Of a DNA stretch of 64,000 bases, positions 49,001 to 59,961 are shown piece after piece (position 1 is the first letter of the stretch; each line of letters opens with the position of its first letter). Source of the stretch: Acridotheres tristis (Eukaryota; Chordata; Aves; Passeriformes; Sturnidae); contig CM072908.1 in NCBI GenBank assembly GCA_037013685.1, forward strand, positions 2,679,001 to 2,743,000, given 5' to 3'. The notes beneath the pieces were generated by a model. It worked only from the letters and a program-made list of their open reading frames with translations. It was not told where the DNA came from and did no database searches. The position numbers and the translations under genes were made by a program.

Positions 49001-52000
49001 AGTGGGGGAAGGCGTGGTGGTCTCATCCCATCACCCCTGAGGGATGGGGTGGGATGTTTGGAGCTGAGGTGTGGGACCCAAACAGAGCCCAGAGACTGTT
49101 CAATGCACCCTTGTGTGAATATGGTATTTGTAAAAACTCTGCTGTGGCTGGAAAAGTTTGATAAGGAAGGGGAAAAGCAGCAGTGGGTCCAGTGTGCCTG
49201 CTCAGAAATGCTGTGTGGGGCAGGGGGCACAGCCCACGAGGCTGCTGGAACTCCTCCACCTGAAAACCTCTGTGGTTCCAAGCATTCCCCTCAGCAAACA
49301 TTGGCCTCAGCTGGCAGCTAAAGCAGGGCAAGAGTTTATTTTTATTTCTTGGAATTCGGTAGACCTGAAATCTCTGTTAAATGTTAACTTTCAAAAGGCA
49401 CATGCATCAGCATTCTGAGCCACCACTGGTAGGAAAAAAGAACAGATTATAGAGAACATAAATTAAGCCAGATTTTGGCCTTTCTCAGCCTGCTGCCTTC
49501 CTTCTCTTCTCCGTGCTCGTCTGCATGACCTGAAGAACAACCTGCAGACAACTGTTCACATCTAGTAACTACTATGGTTTGCTTTTAATTTGGTCACAGA
49601 AGAAACTGTGCTGGCAAGGATCTAATCCTATTCCCTCTCTTCCTTTTTTTCAGAATGTTTTCATTTAAGTGAGTATGGTGGTTGCCATAGGAAAAACCCA
49701 GCAGTTGGGAGTCAGTTGCTGGAGTGTTGACTCATAGATCGAGTGCTAAAGAGGTGTTTGAGTCTGTGGAACTGTTATCAGAAATGGCACAAAATGTCTC
49801 TCTTGACTCAGTTTGTAAACTGCATATGCATATATAATGAACAAAGGGACCTTGTTAAATAGACAATTTTGACCTCAGAAAGGGGGAGAAAAAAAAAAAA
49901 CCTATCTGGAATTTTAGCTTAAGTTTAAGCAGTTTCTCATTCAGATTAAGCTTCATTCTTTAAAGACCCCAGAGAAGAAATGTCTCCCTCTTGCATTAAT
50001 TTGGTACTTCTAGGGATTTCATCTAGTAATTTTAAGGAGTTTTTTTTAGTTTTTCTTCCCAACAACAATTTGGAATTACTCCAGATTTATGTCAAACTAA
50101 ATGACAATTGGAAGAATTGTATATATAATGAATCTTCTCCCACTTCTGAGTATTTGTGGCTAAGGACAATAATCTGTGCAAGGGAATGGTCTGAATTATT
50201 CCTCCCCAAGTTTCAGGTTTTATTTTCTACAACAGTTGTGTAAATCTGGACTGATTCCAATTGACATCATCTTGGCATTCATTTGTTGACTTTTGTTTCT
50301 GTCTATGCTAATAGTAGTACGTCCCTCTCTGATCTCACGCTGTGATTACAGGCTCCATTTCACTGTAACACCAACACCAGATTCATTATTATTCCTGCTG
50401 TAGTAGAGGCTGGAAACCAGAGTCATGACCTTCTGTGCTTCATGCTCTGTAAATGCATCGAGAGGCACTGACTTCCTTCTTGAAATCTAATTTAGCAGAA
50501 AATGAAGCAAATGAATGAGAGTGTTGAGAGGAGGACAAAGGTAATGAGTAGGTGTAGCAGAGTTGAGGTGGCTGTTGTGCAACCTGATTGTTTTATCATA
50601 ATACTAAATATATGGATATAAATGTGATCCACACCAACTCCCTTCACCCAGCACAGCCTTTCAGTGTGCTTGAAATCAGAATAGGAATGAGAGCAGGGAA
50701 GTGTTCTAAATAGAGGAGTGTAGGGGTTTCAGGGGTAAACTCAGGCAGGAGGATTCCATCCAGTGAACACTTGCAGGCAAAGATGGCACATGCCAGTCCC
50801 TCAGCTTCTGCAAAGGGCCTTCCACACCCTGGGAGACTATGCCCCAGATGCTTTCTGTAACAGGTATTTTGTGAAATAAAGTTGGTCCTATTTGGGAAAG
50901 AAGCGAGGGAGAATCTGAGCTTTTGGAGTTTGGTTTTTTTGCTGCTGGTTGTTTTAAGGATGAATTTCAAAGCACTTCAGCTATGTTGTAAAAATAATAA
51001 TATCTACTTTGCCCTCTCCCGGTTCCCATGTGAGCTGTGCACTCCTTCGTTCCAGCTGCTCACATTGAACTGGGGCAAAAACATTTGCTTCTCCCAAAGC
51101 TTGTTTAGACTAAAGGCATTTGCTACCTTGCTGTAATTCTGAAGGGGGACGGGAAACCACTGACAGAACCTAACTGGTCGCAGCTGTGTGGGGTGAGCAG
51201 ATCTCTGGGGCTCTGCTGGGATGTTTATAGTGCATCCTGGAATCTCAAGTGAGGCTCCTCTGGCTCCAAGTATCCTTTTAATTTACACAGATGTTTCTTC
51301 ATCATCTATTCTTTTCGGGCTGTTGGAATGATCAACAATTTAGTCTAATTGTGCTGGCTGTTTGGGTTGTGGGGCTGTTTATTTTGTCTGTGTGTCTGGA
51401 ACAGTCACTCTTTCAAGGACTCTGCTCCCCAGACCGCACATGATTTAGAGAGGAAAGGGTTGTGTTGGCTGAAACCTTGGAGATGATGTACCCAAGCATG
51501 GTTCCAGGCTCAGTTCTGCTCCTGGCCCTGCTCCATGGCATTCACTCCTCTTGGTGCCGCAGGTGGCAAAGGGCAGCGATGGTCCTGATTCCCTGGCAGT
51601 GTAGTGGCTTGGGATCAAGGGATAGGAAGGGGCTGTTATGCTGCTCACACAATCATTTCCCTTTTCTGGAGATGCCTGTAGTCACTACTGTGACTTATTC
51701 TAGCATCTAGAATTATCTGTGTGGCCTTGGAACAGCACTGGCAAAGATTATGTGTCCAAGCATCCTGCACCAGTACCCCCAGTCTGTGTGTCAGCCTGGG
51801 CTGACATTGCAGTTCAGGGAGATCCTTTCCAGTAGCTGCAGTTTCTCAGTTGAGTTTGCATTGTCTTATAAATAACAGAGGTGGTTTGTCTTTTAAATTA
51901 ACAAACTTTACATTATTGGTGATGTGTTTTCTTCGTAATTAAGGTATTGACTGTGAGTAAACATTTATGACAGATCCCAAGGCAGGATGGTTTTTCTTGG

Positions 52001-54469
52001 AGAATTCACCCCAGCACACCTCAGTGACTGGAGTAAATGCAGGAGATGCTGTGATTCCTGATAAAAATGAATGTTCTTGTAACTGAGGGAGATGAAGAGA
52101 AACTAGGAAAGCAATAGAGTAATTGTTCCCTTTTTAACAAATCTGATGGATCTTTAATAGCTGTAGTCAAACAACCTTTCTTCACCTCCCATGATCATGA
52201 TAGATAATCAATTGTCTAGGACAACTGATGTGTAATAAAACACCAGTTAGTGCAAGAAAACCCAATTCGTGGAGAAAGAAAGAGCCTTTAATGACTATAA
52301 GACTATTATTTAATCCCAGGATGTTCCTTGGAGAGTTCCTGAGTTTATAGAGGTGTCCCGGCCTACAATACATTAGGTTTGCAATTAATAGCTGGTTTTC
52401 ACTGATGAAAATTATTTATAAATTGACTCAAGTATTGCTTTTTAACACAAGCAGTAAATTTAGATGTATGTGGCATCAGGTGGTGTTCTTGCCATGGAGC
52501 TGTTGGTGTCTGGAGTGTGCACTCAGTTACACTGGGGGAGGTGAGCAAAATGTACTTTCTCTTTTTTAGTCTTGAACTTCTCCCTTAGACACTGTGACTT
52601 TCTTCAGGAAAAGTGTTACTTTTTCTTATTACAAAGAATAATAATCTGAAAGCCTGCAGACCACCCCACGGAGGCCATTTATTAAGTAACATTTGAAATA
52701 CATAAAGTTGGTGGGTTGGTTTGTCACTTACTGCATTTTTCCACAGCCAGCTGTGGGACCTGGGGAGCTTTTGGGAAGACTGGGAATGTGTGTGTGTGTG
52801 TTTGAGCTTTCCACCCCACAGCTGGTCAGTGCTTGCATGTTTTCCGAGTTATTTTCAGTGTGAATGCATTACCTTGGTTTGTGTTTCAGCCCTGACCAGC
52901 TCTTAGATGGAATTTTCCTGGTAATATTGTGGTTATGATTGATGGTTCTGCAGGTGTCAGTCAGGTCTGGTGGCTGGAGTACAAGGGGAGTTGTATATTT
53001 TATATTTACTGTTGGAGCTTGGGGGACTCAGAGCCAAGTTAAGCAGGGAACATCAGGAGTGACCAGAAATGAGACCTGGTCTTTCCAGGACTAAGCATCT
53101 GAGCCAAAGATTCCAAGGTCTGCAGCACAGGACTGTGGGTCACTGATGATGGGAGTGTGTGTCCATATTTCAATAGTAGCCAATAATCACAGTGTTAGCA
53201 ATGCTTTTGTGACATTCCAGTGACAGCCCCCAGAACTATCAGCTGTGGATTTTGGGAACTGACAGCTGCTGTTGGCTTTTCCATTTCATGAACTGTTCCA
53301 TGAATTGATCTGTTTTTTTAGGTAAAACTCCGTTGAACAAAAGCATTAAACCATTTTGAAGAAAAGCTGTAAAAATGGGATTGTCCCTCACTGGTGCATT
53401 TACTTCTTTCCTGGGGGTGAAGTGGAGACAGCTCTTCGTTGGAATTGTCAGAGCTGCCTTCTCAGAGTTCCTCTGGTTGGGTTAATGACCCACCCTAAAG
53501 ACCATGGTGACACTGTTGAGGGTTTCTTAATTTCTTCTTGCAAGGATGGATCAAAATTCCCATAGCTGGGGCACATTCCTTTGTTTCAGGGGCCTTTTAC
53601 AACAAGCAGGTCCTGTGGAAAAGGAAAGAATGGGATACTGAAAGTGAGGCTTCTGTCTTGTTCTGTGAGTGACTTCCCTTTGCAAATTGTGGTTTGGTCA
53701 GACAGACACGACAGCGGCTTCCCAAGGGACCCCAAACCACCAGGATGGGATTTCTCCCTGACACATTGGTGGTCAGTAACTTGCAGGGTGAGCAAGGCTT
53801 GGGGTGAATTGTGATGTCTTAACTGGAGGCTGGTATTGTACCTCTGAAATATTTCATTCCCTGTTCTGCTTTATTTTGCTTTTCTCCTAAAACTGTGAGC
53901 AGTAGCACGTCCTACCCTTTTCAAAAGTTCCTGGAGTTCCCTTCCCTTTTCTTGTTGCTTTACCTGATGTTTTCTTCCTTCAATTCATTGTTCTATGCCA
54001 AACCAGTAATCTTTTGCATGGGGAGAGGGGAGAAAGAAATTAGAGGAAATAAAAGGTTTTATTTTGTATGGAAACTTGGCAGAGTTTGATGCCAGCTCCC
54101 AGACACAACCAGTGCTAGGCCTACTTTGCATAGGGGGTGATTTAAAGAAATCACCTCTTGCCAGACATCCTAGAACTTGTTTTCTTCTTTTGACTCCTCC
54201 TTTATCACCTTCGAAATGCTGTGCTTTGCACCAGATTGCTTTTCATGACATTCCTCTCCCAAGTCTTTAAGGCTAATAGCCAGTGCAAAGAGCTCCTTCC
54301 TGTTGCTCCTTTTCCTGGTGTGCAAATAGTGACGGTGCTTTGCAATTCTATCGCTGGGTCTGGGGACACTTGGCAAAGATGTGGTAATTCCAGGCTCCCG
54401 GTGGGTGCTTTTCAATGGGCTGTTGGTGCAGTGAGCAGAGAAATTCATGACTCGATTTAAGCCCAGTCC
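46078..54469. other. Non-coding sequence
   Basis: No complete gene is recognised. A purine-rich stretch runs from about 46835 to 46895, a (TG)n run lies at about 52787-52801, and an A-rich tract sits at about 49889-49900. A strong acceptor and donor pair bounding only 15 nt is at 49654-49668. The remaining open frames, up to about 157 codons (46462-46935 on the minus strand), lack domains. Confidence 0.55.
52787..52801 (+). repeat. (TG)n microsatellite
   Basis: A run of about seven TG dinucleotides, a short potential Z-DNA-forming simple repeat. Confidence 0.8.
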
Positions 54470-55175
54470 CCCTGTGCTGGGTCAGTGCAAGGGAGACATT
54501 GAGGGGCTGGAGCTCGAAAGGGTTGGAGAATTCCTGAGGGAGCTGGAGAATTCCTGAGGGAGCTGGAGAATTCCTGAGGGAGCTGGGAAGGGGCTGGAGA
54601 ATTCCTGAGGGAGCTGGGAAGGGGCTGGAGAATTCCTGAGGGAGCTGGAAAGGGGCTGGAGAATTCCTGATGGAGCTGGGAAGGGGCTGGAGAATTCCTG
54701 ATGGAGCTGGGAAGGGGCTGGAGAATTCCTGAGGGAGCTGGGAAGGGGCTGGAGAATTCCTGAGGGAGCTGGAAAGGGGCTGGAGAATTCCTGATGGAGC
54801 TGGGAAGGGGCTCAGGCTGGAGAAAAGGAGGCTCAGGGGGGCCCTTGTGGCTCTGCACAAGTCCCTGACAGGAGGGGACAGCCCCAGGTCGGGCTCTGCT
54901 CCAGGGAACAGGGACAGGAGGAGAGGGAACGGCCTCAGGCTGGGCCAGGGGAGGTCAGGATGGACATCATCAGGAATTTCCCCATGGAAAGGGTGCTCAG
55001 GCCTTGGAACTGCCCAGGGAGATTTGGAGTGCCCATCCCTGGAGGTGTCCAAGGAATTCCTGGATGTGGCACTCAGAGCTCTGGGCTGGGGACAAGGTGG
55101 GGATTGGGCACAACTTGGACTCTGATCCTGGAGGCCTTTTCCAGCCTCAGTGACTCCCTGGTTCAATGGTTCATA
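54470..55175 (+). mobile_element. CR1 LINE 3' fragment with internally expanded minisatellite
   Basis: The 5' piece gggagacattgaggggctgg (54491-54510) matches the CR1 3' region. After the expanded block, the element resumes with gctggagaaaaggaggctca, ccttgtggctctgcacaagt, ccctgacaggaggggacagc, gaacagggacaggaggagag, ggaacggcctcaggctgggc, caggggaggtcaggatggac, then ggaactgcccagggagattt, catccctggaggtgtccaag, gatgtggcactcagagctct and a terminal ccttttccagcctcagtgac tail. This is the standard order of the CR1 3' end (end of ORF2 and 3' UTR). The element is 5' truncated, as most copies are, and carries no intact reverse transcriptase. The terminal octamers have decayed. Confidence 0.9.
54521..54810 (+). 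repeat. Minisatellite inside CR1: 3 x 20 bp and 7 x 31 bp units
   Basis: Short units of the form agctggagaattcctgaggg (20 bp) start at about 54521, 54541 and 54561. Seven 31-bp units follow, starting at 54581, 54612, 54643, 54674, 54705, 54736 and 54767, each adding gggaaggggct-type sequence. A partial unit closes the array at 54810. The unit derives from the CR1 motif GGGCTGGAGAATAAGTCCTG...GAGGGAGCTGGG (family knowledge) by internal deletion. Copies differ by G/T (gaggg or gatgg) and G/A changes, so higher-order duplication is visible. Long minus-strand proline/serine-rich frames over this block are artefacts: 31 bp shifts frame each copy, and none of the frames meets a stop. Confidence 0.95.
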
Positions 55176-56495
55176 GCCCAGAATTCGCCCTCTTGCTGTT
55201 GTGAGTAGCTGCTGAAGTCAGAAATGTCAGTCCTGTCACAGTTGAATGTGGCACATCTGTATGGAGCCCCCAGCCTGTCACTATTAGCATTCCATGGAAA
55301 CGTGGCCAGCTGTCCTGAGGCAGTATCAGCTCTCAGGAGAAACGGTGTTTTAACATGCATAATGGTACTTTTCTGATTCTTAAGGTGCTGGACTAGAAAA
55401 TCAACATTTCTACATTTCATACTGGGGATTTAGATATTTCTGTTTTTCTCTGTTGGTCTCCCAGAACTCTGAACTGGCTTGGGTTAAAAATGTTTTGTAG
55501 ACCCCTTAAGTATTTCATTTCATTGAATTTGAGAAAATGTCCAGCCAGTGATTGATGGTTTTTTGGAACTTGTTGAGACCCTTTACTTTGCTGGGATGGA
55601 GAAGGTTCTTACCCTGGAATCGGATCCAGCCTTCCCTGTGCTGCAAGGCTCCTGCTGGCTTCTCACTGACTTTTTGCTCTTAAATTTATAAAGAAAAGAT
55701 AGAGGGCAAAAGCAGCAAAAAGTAGAGCAGACCTGAAGTATTTCAGTTGATTCTATGTTAAGGATGAAATTTAAAATTTCAAAACAGACAGGTCTGCACT
55801 TCCTGCTTCCTTTTTTCCCCTTGTCTTGTTGCCCTGCCTGGGCTCCTGTGTTTGCTGAGATTTTCATCTGCAGCCAAAATCCAGCTGATCAGATGAGTTA
55901 AATATGAGCAGTCAGTGTTAGAGAACAGTTCCTTCTGTGAAGTTTTCAGTGAAAGTTAAAAAACTTCCCAAGTTCAGGATTTGTGAGGGCCCTGGTAAGC
56001 ATTAAAAGCTAAGCCTGAATTGGGGCCTCATTCCAGGAAAAGGAGATGTGAGCATCCCTGAGGGAGCTTGGGACAGGTGTGTCCCAAAAGGAGCAGATTT
56101 TCAACAGCAGAGCAAAAATGGTGTCAAAACCCCTCCTGATCTCTGTGCAGAAAGGGGTTTGGAAAAAACTGACTTAGAAGGCAGGCCTGGTGCATCCTTA
56201 ACGCTGGAGCAGCTTTCAAGCAGCTCTGTAATTTGGAATGTGAGTGACGTCAGTTCTTCTGGCCATCTGCTTAGAAAATCTAGTTGTAACTGAAAATATC
56301 CAGCCCTTTTTTCTCCATTGCTAGGTGGTGACTACACACTTATGTAATTTAACAGCTCAAATTCTTTTCCATTCTGGTGATCTCTTCATGAAGCCTTAGC
56401 AGGGAGGATGCTGTGGGATGGGGATCAGTGATTCCTCACTGGAGGGTCACTGCCCCGGGGGCACACACAGGGCTGGGGGGGGTTAGAAAATGAGA
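55176..56495. other. Non-coding sequence
   Basis: Unique sequence with no gene or repeat family recognised. Short open frames only. Confidence 0.55.
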
Positions 56496-56496
56496 T

Positions 56497-56700
56497 CCTG
56501 CTTGTTCTGGGGCTGTTTGCTGCGTGACCTTGGACAAGAACGTTCTCTTTTTTTTTTTTTTTTCCCCCCTACCTCAGTTTCCCCCACTTATTACACAGTG
56601 ATAATGACACTTCCTATCTCGCAGGCATTGTTAGGATCTAATGAGTCATGCTATGGAACACTCAGCAAGGCACAAGGTATTGTTATAATTACTGCCTGTG
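56497..56700 (+). mobile_element. MIR SINE with a T-tract insertion
   Basis: MIR blocks in order on the + strand: tgctgcgtgaccttggacaa, then after a T16 run (56548-56563) the cctcagtttcccccactta block, cagtgataatgacacttcct, atctcgcaggcattgttagg, atctaatgagtcatgctatg and a tail gcacaaggtattgttataat. These match the MIR centre (TGTGACCTTGGGCAAG, CTCAGTTTCC, GGATAATAATACCTACC, GGGTTGTTGTGAGGATTAA) and tail. The 5' tRNA-like part is mostly lost. The T run appears to have expanded within the element's TCTCTGTG pyrimidine stretch. Confidence 0.8.
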
Positions 56701-57577
56701 CTCTTCTGCTCAGTCCCTGCCTTTCCCCCCCTCTTTTTTTCCTGCTCAGCACATCCAAACATTCCTAAATTTTAATGCTGTTCCTTAAATACCTGTCGAG
56801 CTGCACTGCTCCTTCTGCACAGGTTGTAACCGAATTATAAAATTGTATTGATGGAAAATATGCATGAAAATGCACCCTGTGATAGTGCCTTAAAAATAAA
56901 GGGAGCAGAGCTGTCAGCCATTTCCTAAAGCTTTTTTAATGGCAAAACTTATAAGAGCCTAAGAACAGGTTGTAAACCTAGAAACTGTAGGCATTGCCAT
57001 ACAAACTTAATGTTCAGATAAAACATTTCTTTTTTTTATTATTATTATTTACTCGTTCCTTGTAAATAAATTTTCCAAGCAGAATAACGACAACGCCCTG
57101 TGATTCATTTTTGTTCAGCACTTCCTCTAATTCTTGGTGAAAAAGTTAAATCTTTTTGAATTATTGGTCTTTAATGCCAGCAATCCTGGATCAAGCATCC
57201 CTTTAGCTCCTTCCCTTTCACCAGTGACCATGAAAGAAGATCTGATATCACTGGGGACAGGAATGAGAGAGAATTTGCCAGGGATGATCTGAAGTTTTAG
57301 GATGTAGGGGAAAAAAAAAAGACTTTCTGCATATTCTTTGTAGCTGCTCAGGTCATACATATTAAAATTTAACTTGGAACGAGAGGAACTACTCCAGGTT
57401 TGTTTTGTTTTGGTTGGTTTTTTTTTTCCAAAGGAGTGCATGAAGGGGAAAAACTAATGATAAATAAAATAGAAACCAAGTTGCTCAGTGGAGCTAAGAA
57501 CTGATGACAGTGCTCTGCCCCCTCCCCTTTTTTAAAGCAAACACATTACTGCAAGTAAAATGGGGTTTGGATTTGCC

Positions 57578-57618
57578 TTACAGGAGCTACTTTGATAAAA
57601 GACTTTTAGCTCCTGTAA
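57578..57618. repeat. Perfect 12-bp inverted repeat with 17-nt spacer
   Basis: TTACAGGAGCTA at 57578-57589 and its exact reverse complement TAGCTCCTGTAA at 57607-57618. The spacer is ctttgataaaagacttt. The 12-bp perfect stem could form a hairpin in RNA or act as a bipartite site for a dimeric factor. It is too short for a typical pre-microRNA. Confidence 0.9.
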
Positions 57619-58380
57619 ATACATAAATAGTGGTGAAGGGGAAGCTGAATCACTGAATGCAGAGCTGCCCTGGCCTTACAGGGATATATGTCTGGGCTGT
57701 ATATTTGCTCCCTGACATATTTGCTTATGTGCCACCACTCCTGTGCTCTTAGGAAATAAATTAAGAAATAAATCAGTTGTCAGTGAATAAATAACAGCGA
57801 AAAAAACACCTCCCAGCCTTAAGGAAGGCTGTGATAGGCAGGAAATGCTCTCATTTGTATAATATCAGAACTAGTCACTATACAATAATTTTTTTTTTTT
57901 TCCCCTGAAAGCTTTTCCACCTGTCATGCATAGCTGAAAACTTTCAATGACCGTTCAGCTGGCTCCAGCACCCTCTCCGGGAAACAGTAAATCTTTGTGT
58001 TGCATCTCCTGTTACAATGCACCATTTTGGTACATTAATACTGACTTGGAGCTCTAGAGCTTACATTTATTTTCCTAAAGCACTAGAAAGAATGATTTCA
58101 TATTAGGGAAAAAAAAAAGAAAAAGGAGTGGGATTTACTCAGTCGTTAGGTTTAATTGTTCTGGATCCTTCCAGTGCTTCATGAGAAAATGTACCGAGGA
58201 GATGTGCAGTATAGTGGGAAATGTGATGGAAAGGTATAATTTGACCACCTACCAGTAGCAGCTGAAAAGCAATTCCAAGGGCTGCATGTCTATCAGGATT
58301 AATCACCGGCTCATTATTGAAAATCCCTTCGTGCTCACTCCTGAATCCTCCTTCAGGACGGGCTCCAGCTCAGCTCTTCC

Positions 58381-58425
58381 CCTCCCTGCAGGGAGGCTGG
58401 AGCTCCAGCCCAGCTCTGGGCTGGG
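58381..58425. repeat. Three contiguous palindromes
   Basis: CCTCCCTGCAGGGAGG (58381-58396) is a perfect 16-bp palindrome. It abuts CTGGAGCTCCAG (58397-58408), a perfect 12-bp palindrome. That abuts CCCAGC-tctgg-GCTGGG (58409-58425), a 6-bp inverted repeat with a 5-nt loop. No gap separates the three. Function is unknown. Confidence 0.9.
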
Positions 58426-59938
58426 ATTGCACAAGGGCACCTTTGGTTTGGGGCGGTTTTGGAGCTTTTTGCTGTGGAAATGGCCTCGGTGGAAGGGCAG
58501 GAAGGGCAGGGCAGCCCCCCCAGCACAGCATCATCTCTAGACAGTTTATGGCCCCCCTGTCTGGTCATTTACCTCCAGCTGAACTCTGCCGGTGGACGTG
58601 GCCAAGTATTTCATTTGGACAAGGAAAAAAGAGCATTATTGAAAGGGACTGACCTTTCCATCACCCTGTTCTGTCGTCATGGTGCTTTTATAGCATTTCT
58701 CTCGACCAACCCCTTCCCTTTTCTCAACCACAGTAATTCCCCTCCTCCTCTCCCGTCCATCCTCCCTGGAGATTTGGTGGTTTCTGTGTTTCCACAGACA
58801 CCTGCCCTCATCCCTGGCAGTCCTGGGGGCTCCTGGCAGAAGCTGAAATGCTCAGCTCTGGTCCATCAGCAGTGCTGGGAGATGCTGGGTTCCCCTCTGT
58901 GCCCAGGACACAGGAGCCTTGGGAATTCATTTCCTTTTCTTCTCTGGGGAGAGGAGCTGAGGGATCTCATGGCACTTGTGCTCCTGGAGCATTTGTTTAA
59001 GAGGAAGAGTGGCTGCTCCTTTGTGGAGCAGGGGGTTCAGTGCTTTCCCCTGATCTGAAATCCGTGTGGAAATGGGAAATAATCCCGTGAGTGGTGGCTG
59101 TGCTGAAGCCCGAGGCTGTGGCACCGAGGGGATAATTCAGGCAGAGAGATCCGTGCTGGACACGTGGGTGAGAGATGGAGAGAGAACCTGTGAAATGGGA
59201 AATGAAATGTGTGACATGCTCAGGGAAAAGTCCAGCCTGAAAATGGGATTACTGATTTTCCCTGAGCATGTAGGAAACACCAGCATCTGTGTTGGTGGAG
59301 TGGTAACAGTGAAGATAGCAATTTATTATATTTCATTTTTATTTTCTTTGCAGAAATTCCTGACCAATCTAGAATTGTTTAAAATTACAGATTTACAAAA
59401 TATTTAGGAACGTGAGGTGTTTCCATGAATTTGTGTTGCTAAAGTACCAAACTGCTCAAAGCCTTTTTCAGGGGAGGCTGAGATGCTTTTGGGGGTGATA
59501 ATTTACACCAAAGAGTTCTGGTTGCCACTGGATTCATGGGGTTATTTGATATTCTGCGTGGAAAAATTTTACCTTTCCTGCTTCAGTGTATTATGCACAA
59601 TTTTGGGGCCTTTTGTTCTGACTGTTGAGGTCATCTGGACTGTACCTATAGGAATCTGTGCATAATTCCAGGTGATCCCTTCTATTGCTGGACATTCAGT
59701 GTTTACTGAGGGCATGACTTTTGGATATTTGACTTTTCTTCTAGATGCAGCTGCCTTTCACCGATTCTTAAATCTCACATGGTTTTAGAGTGGCATCCAA
59801 ACTTTACATTTCCCATGAGATTTAAGTCAAGCACAGCGTCAGAGAGGTGAATATTTAAATACTGATCCCATATTTCTGCTTCAAAACATGGCAGAATGCC
59901 TGTGGTTTTTCAATGAAAGCATTGAAATGAAAGACTTA

Positions 59939-59961
59939 ATGAGTCTTAATGAAAGACTCAT
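59939..59961. repeat. Perfect 9-bp inverted repeat with 5-nt loop
   Basis: ATGAGTCTT (59939-59947), loop AATGA, then AAGACTCAT (59953-59961). Both arms contain the TGAGTC/GACTCA core used by AP-1-type bZIP factors. It overlaps a short direct repeat (aatgaaagact-like), so it may have formed by local template switching. Confidence 0.9.

Noticed and set aside
59353..59406. Acceptor followed by a leucine-rich stretch (KFLTNLELFKITDLQNI)
   Set aside because: It looks a little like a leucine-rich repeat, but the frame stops within 18 codons and there is no second repeat.
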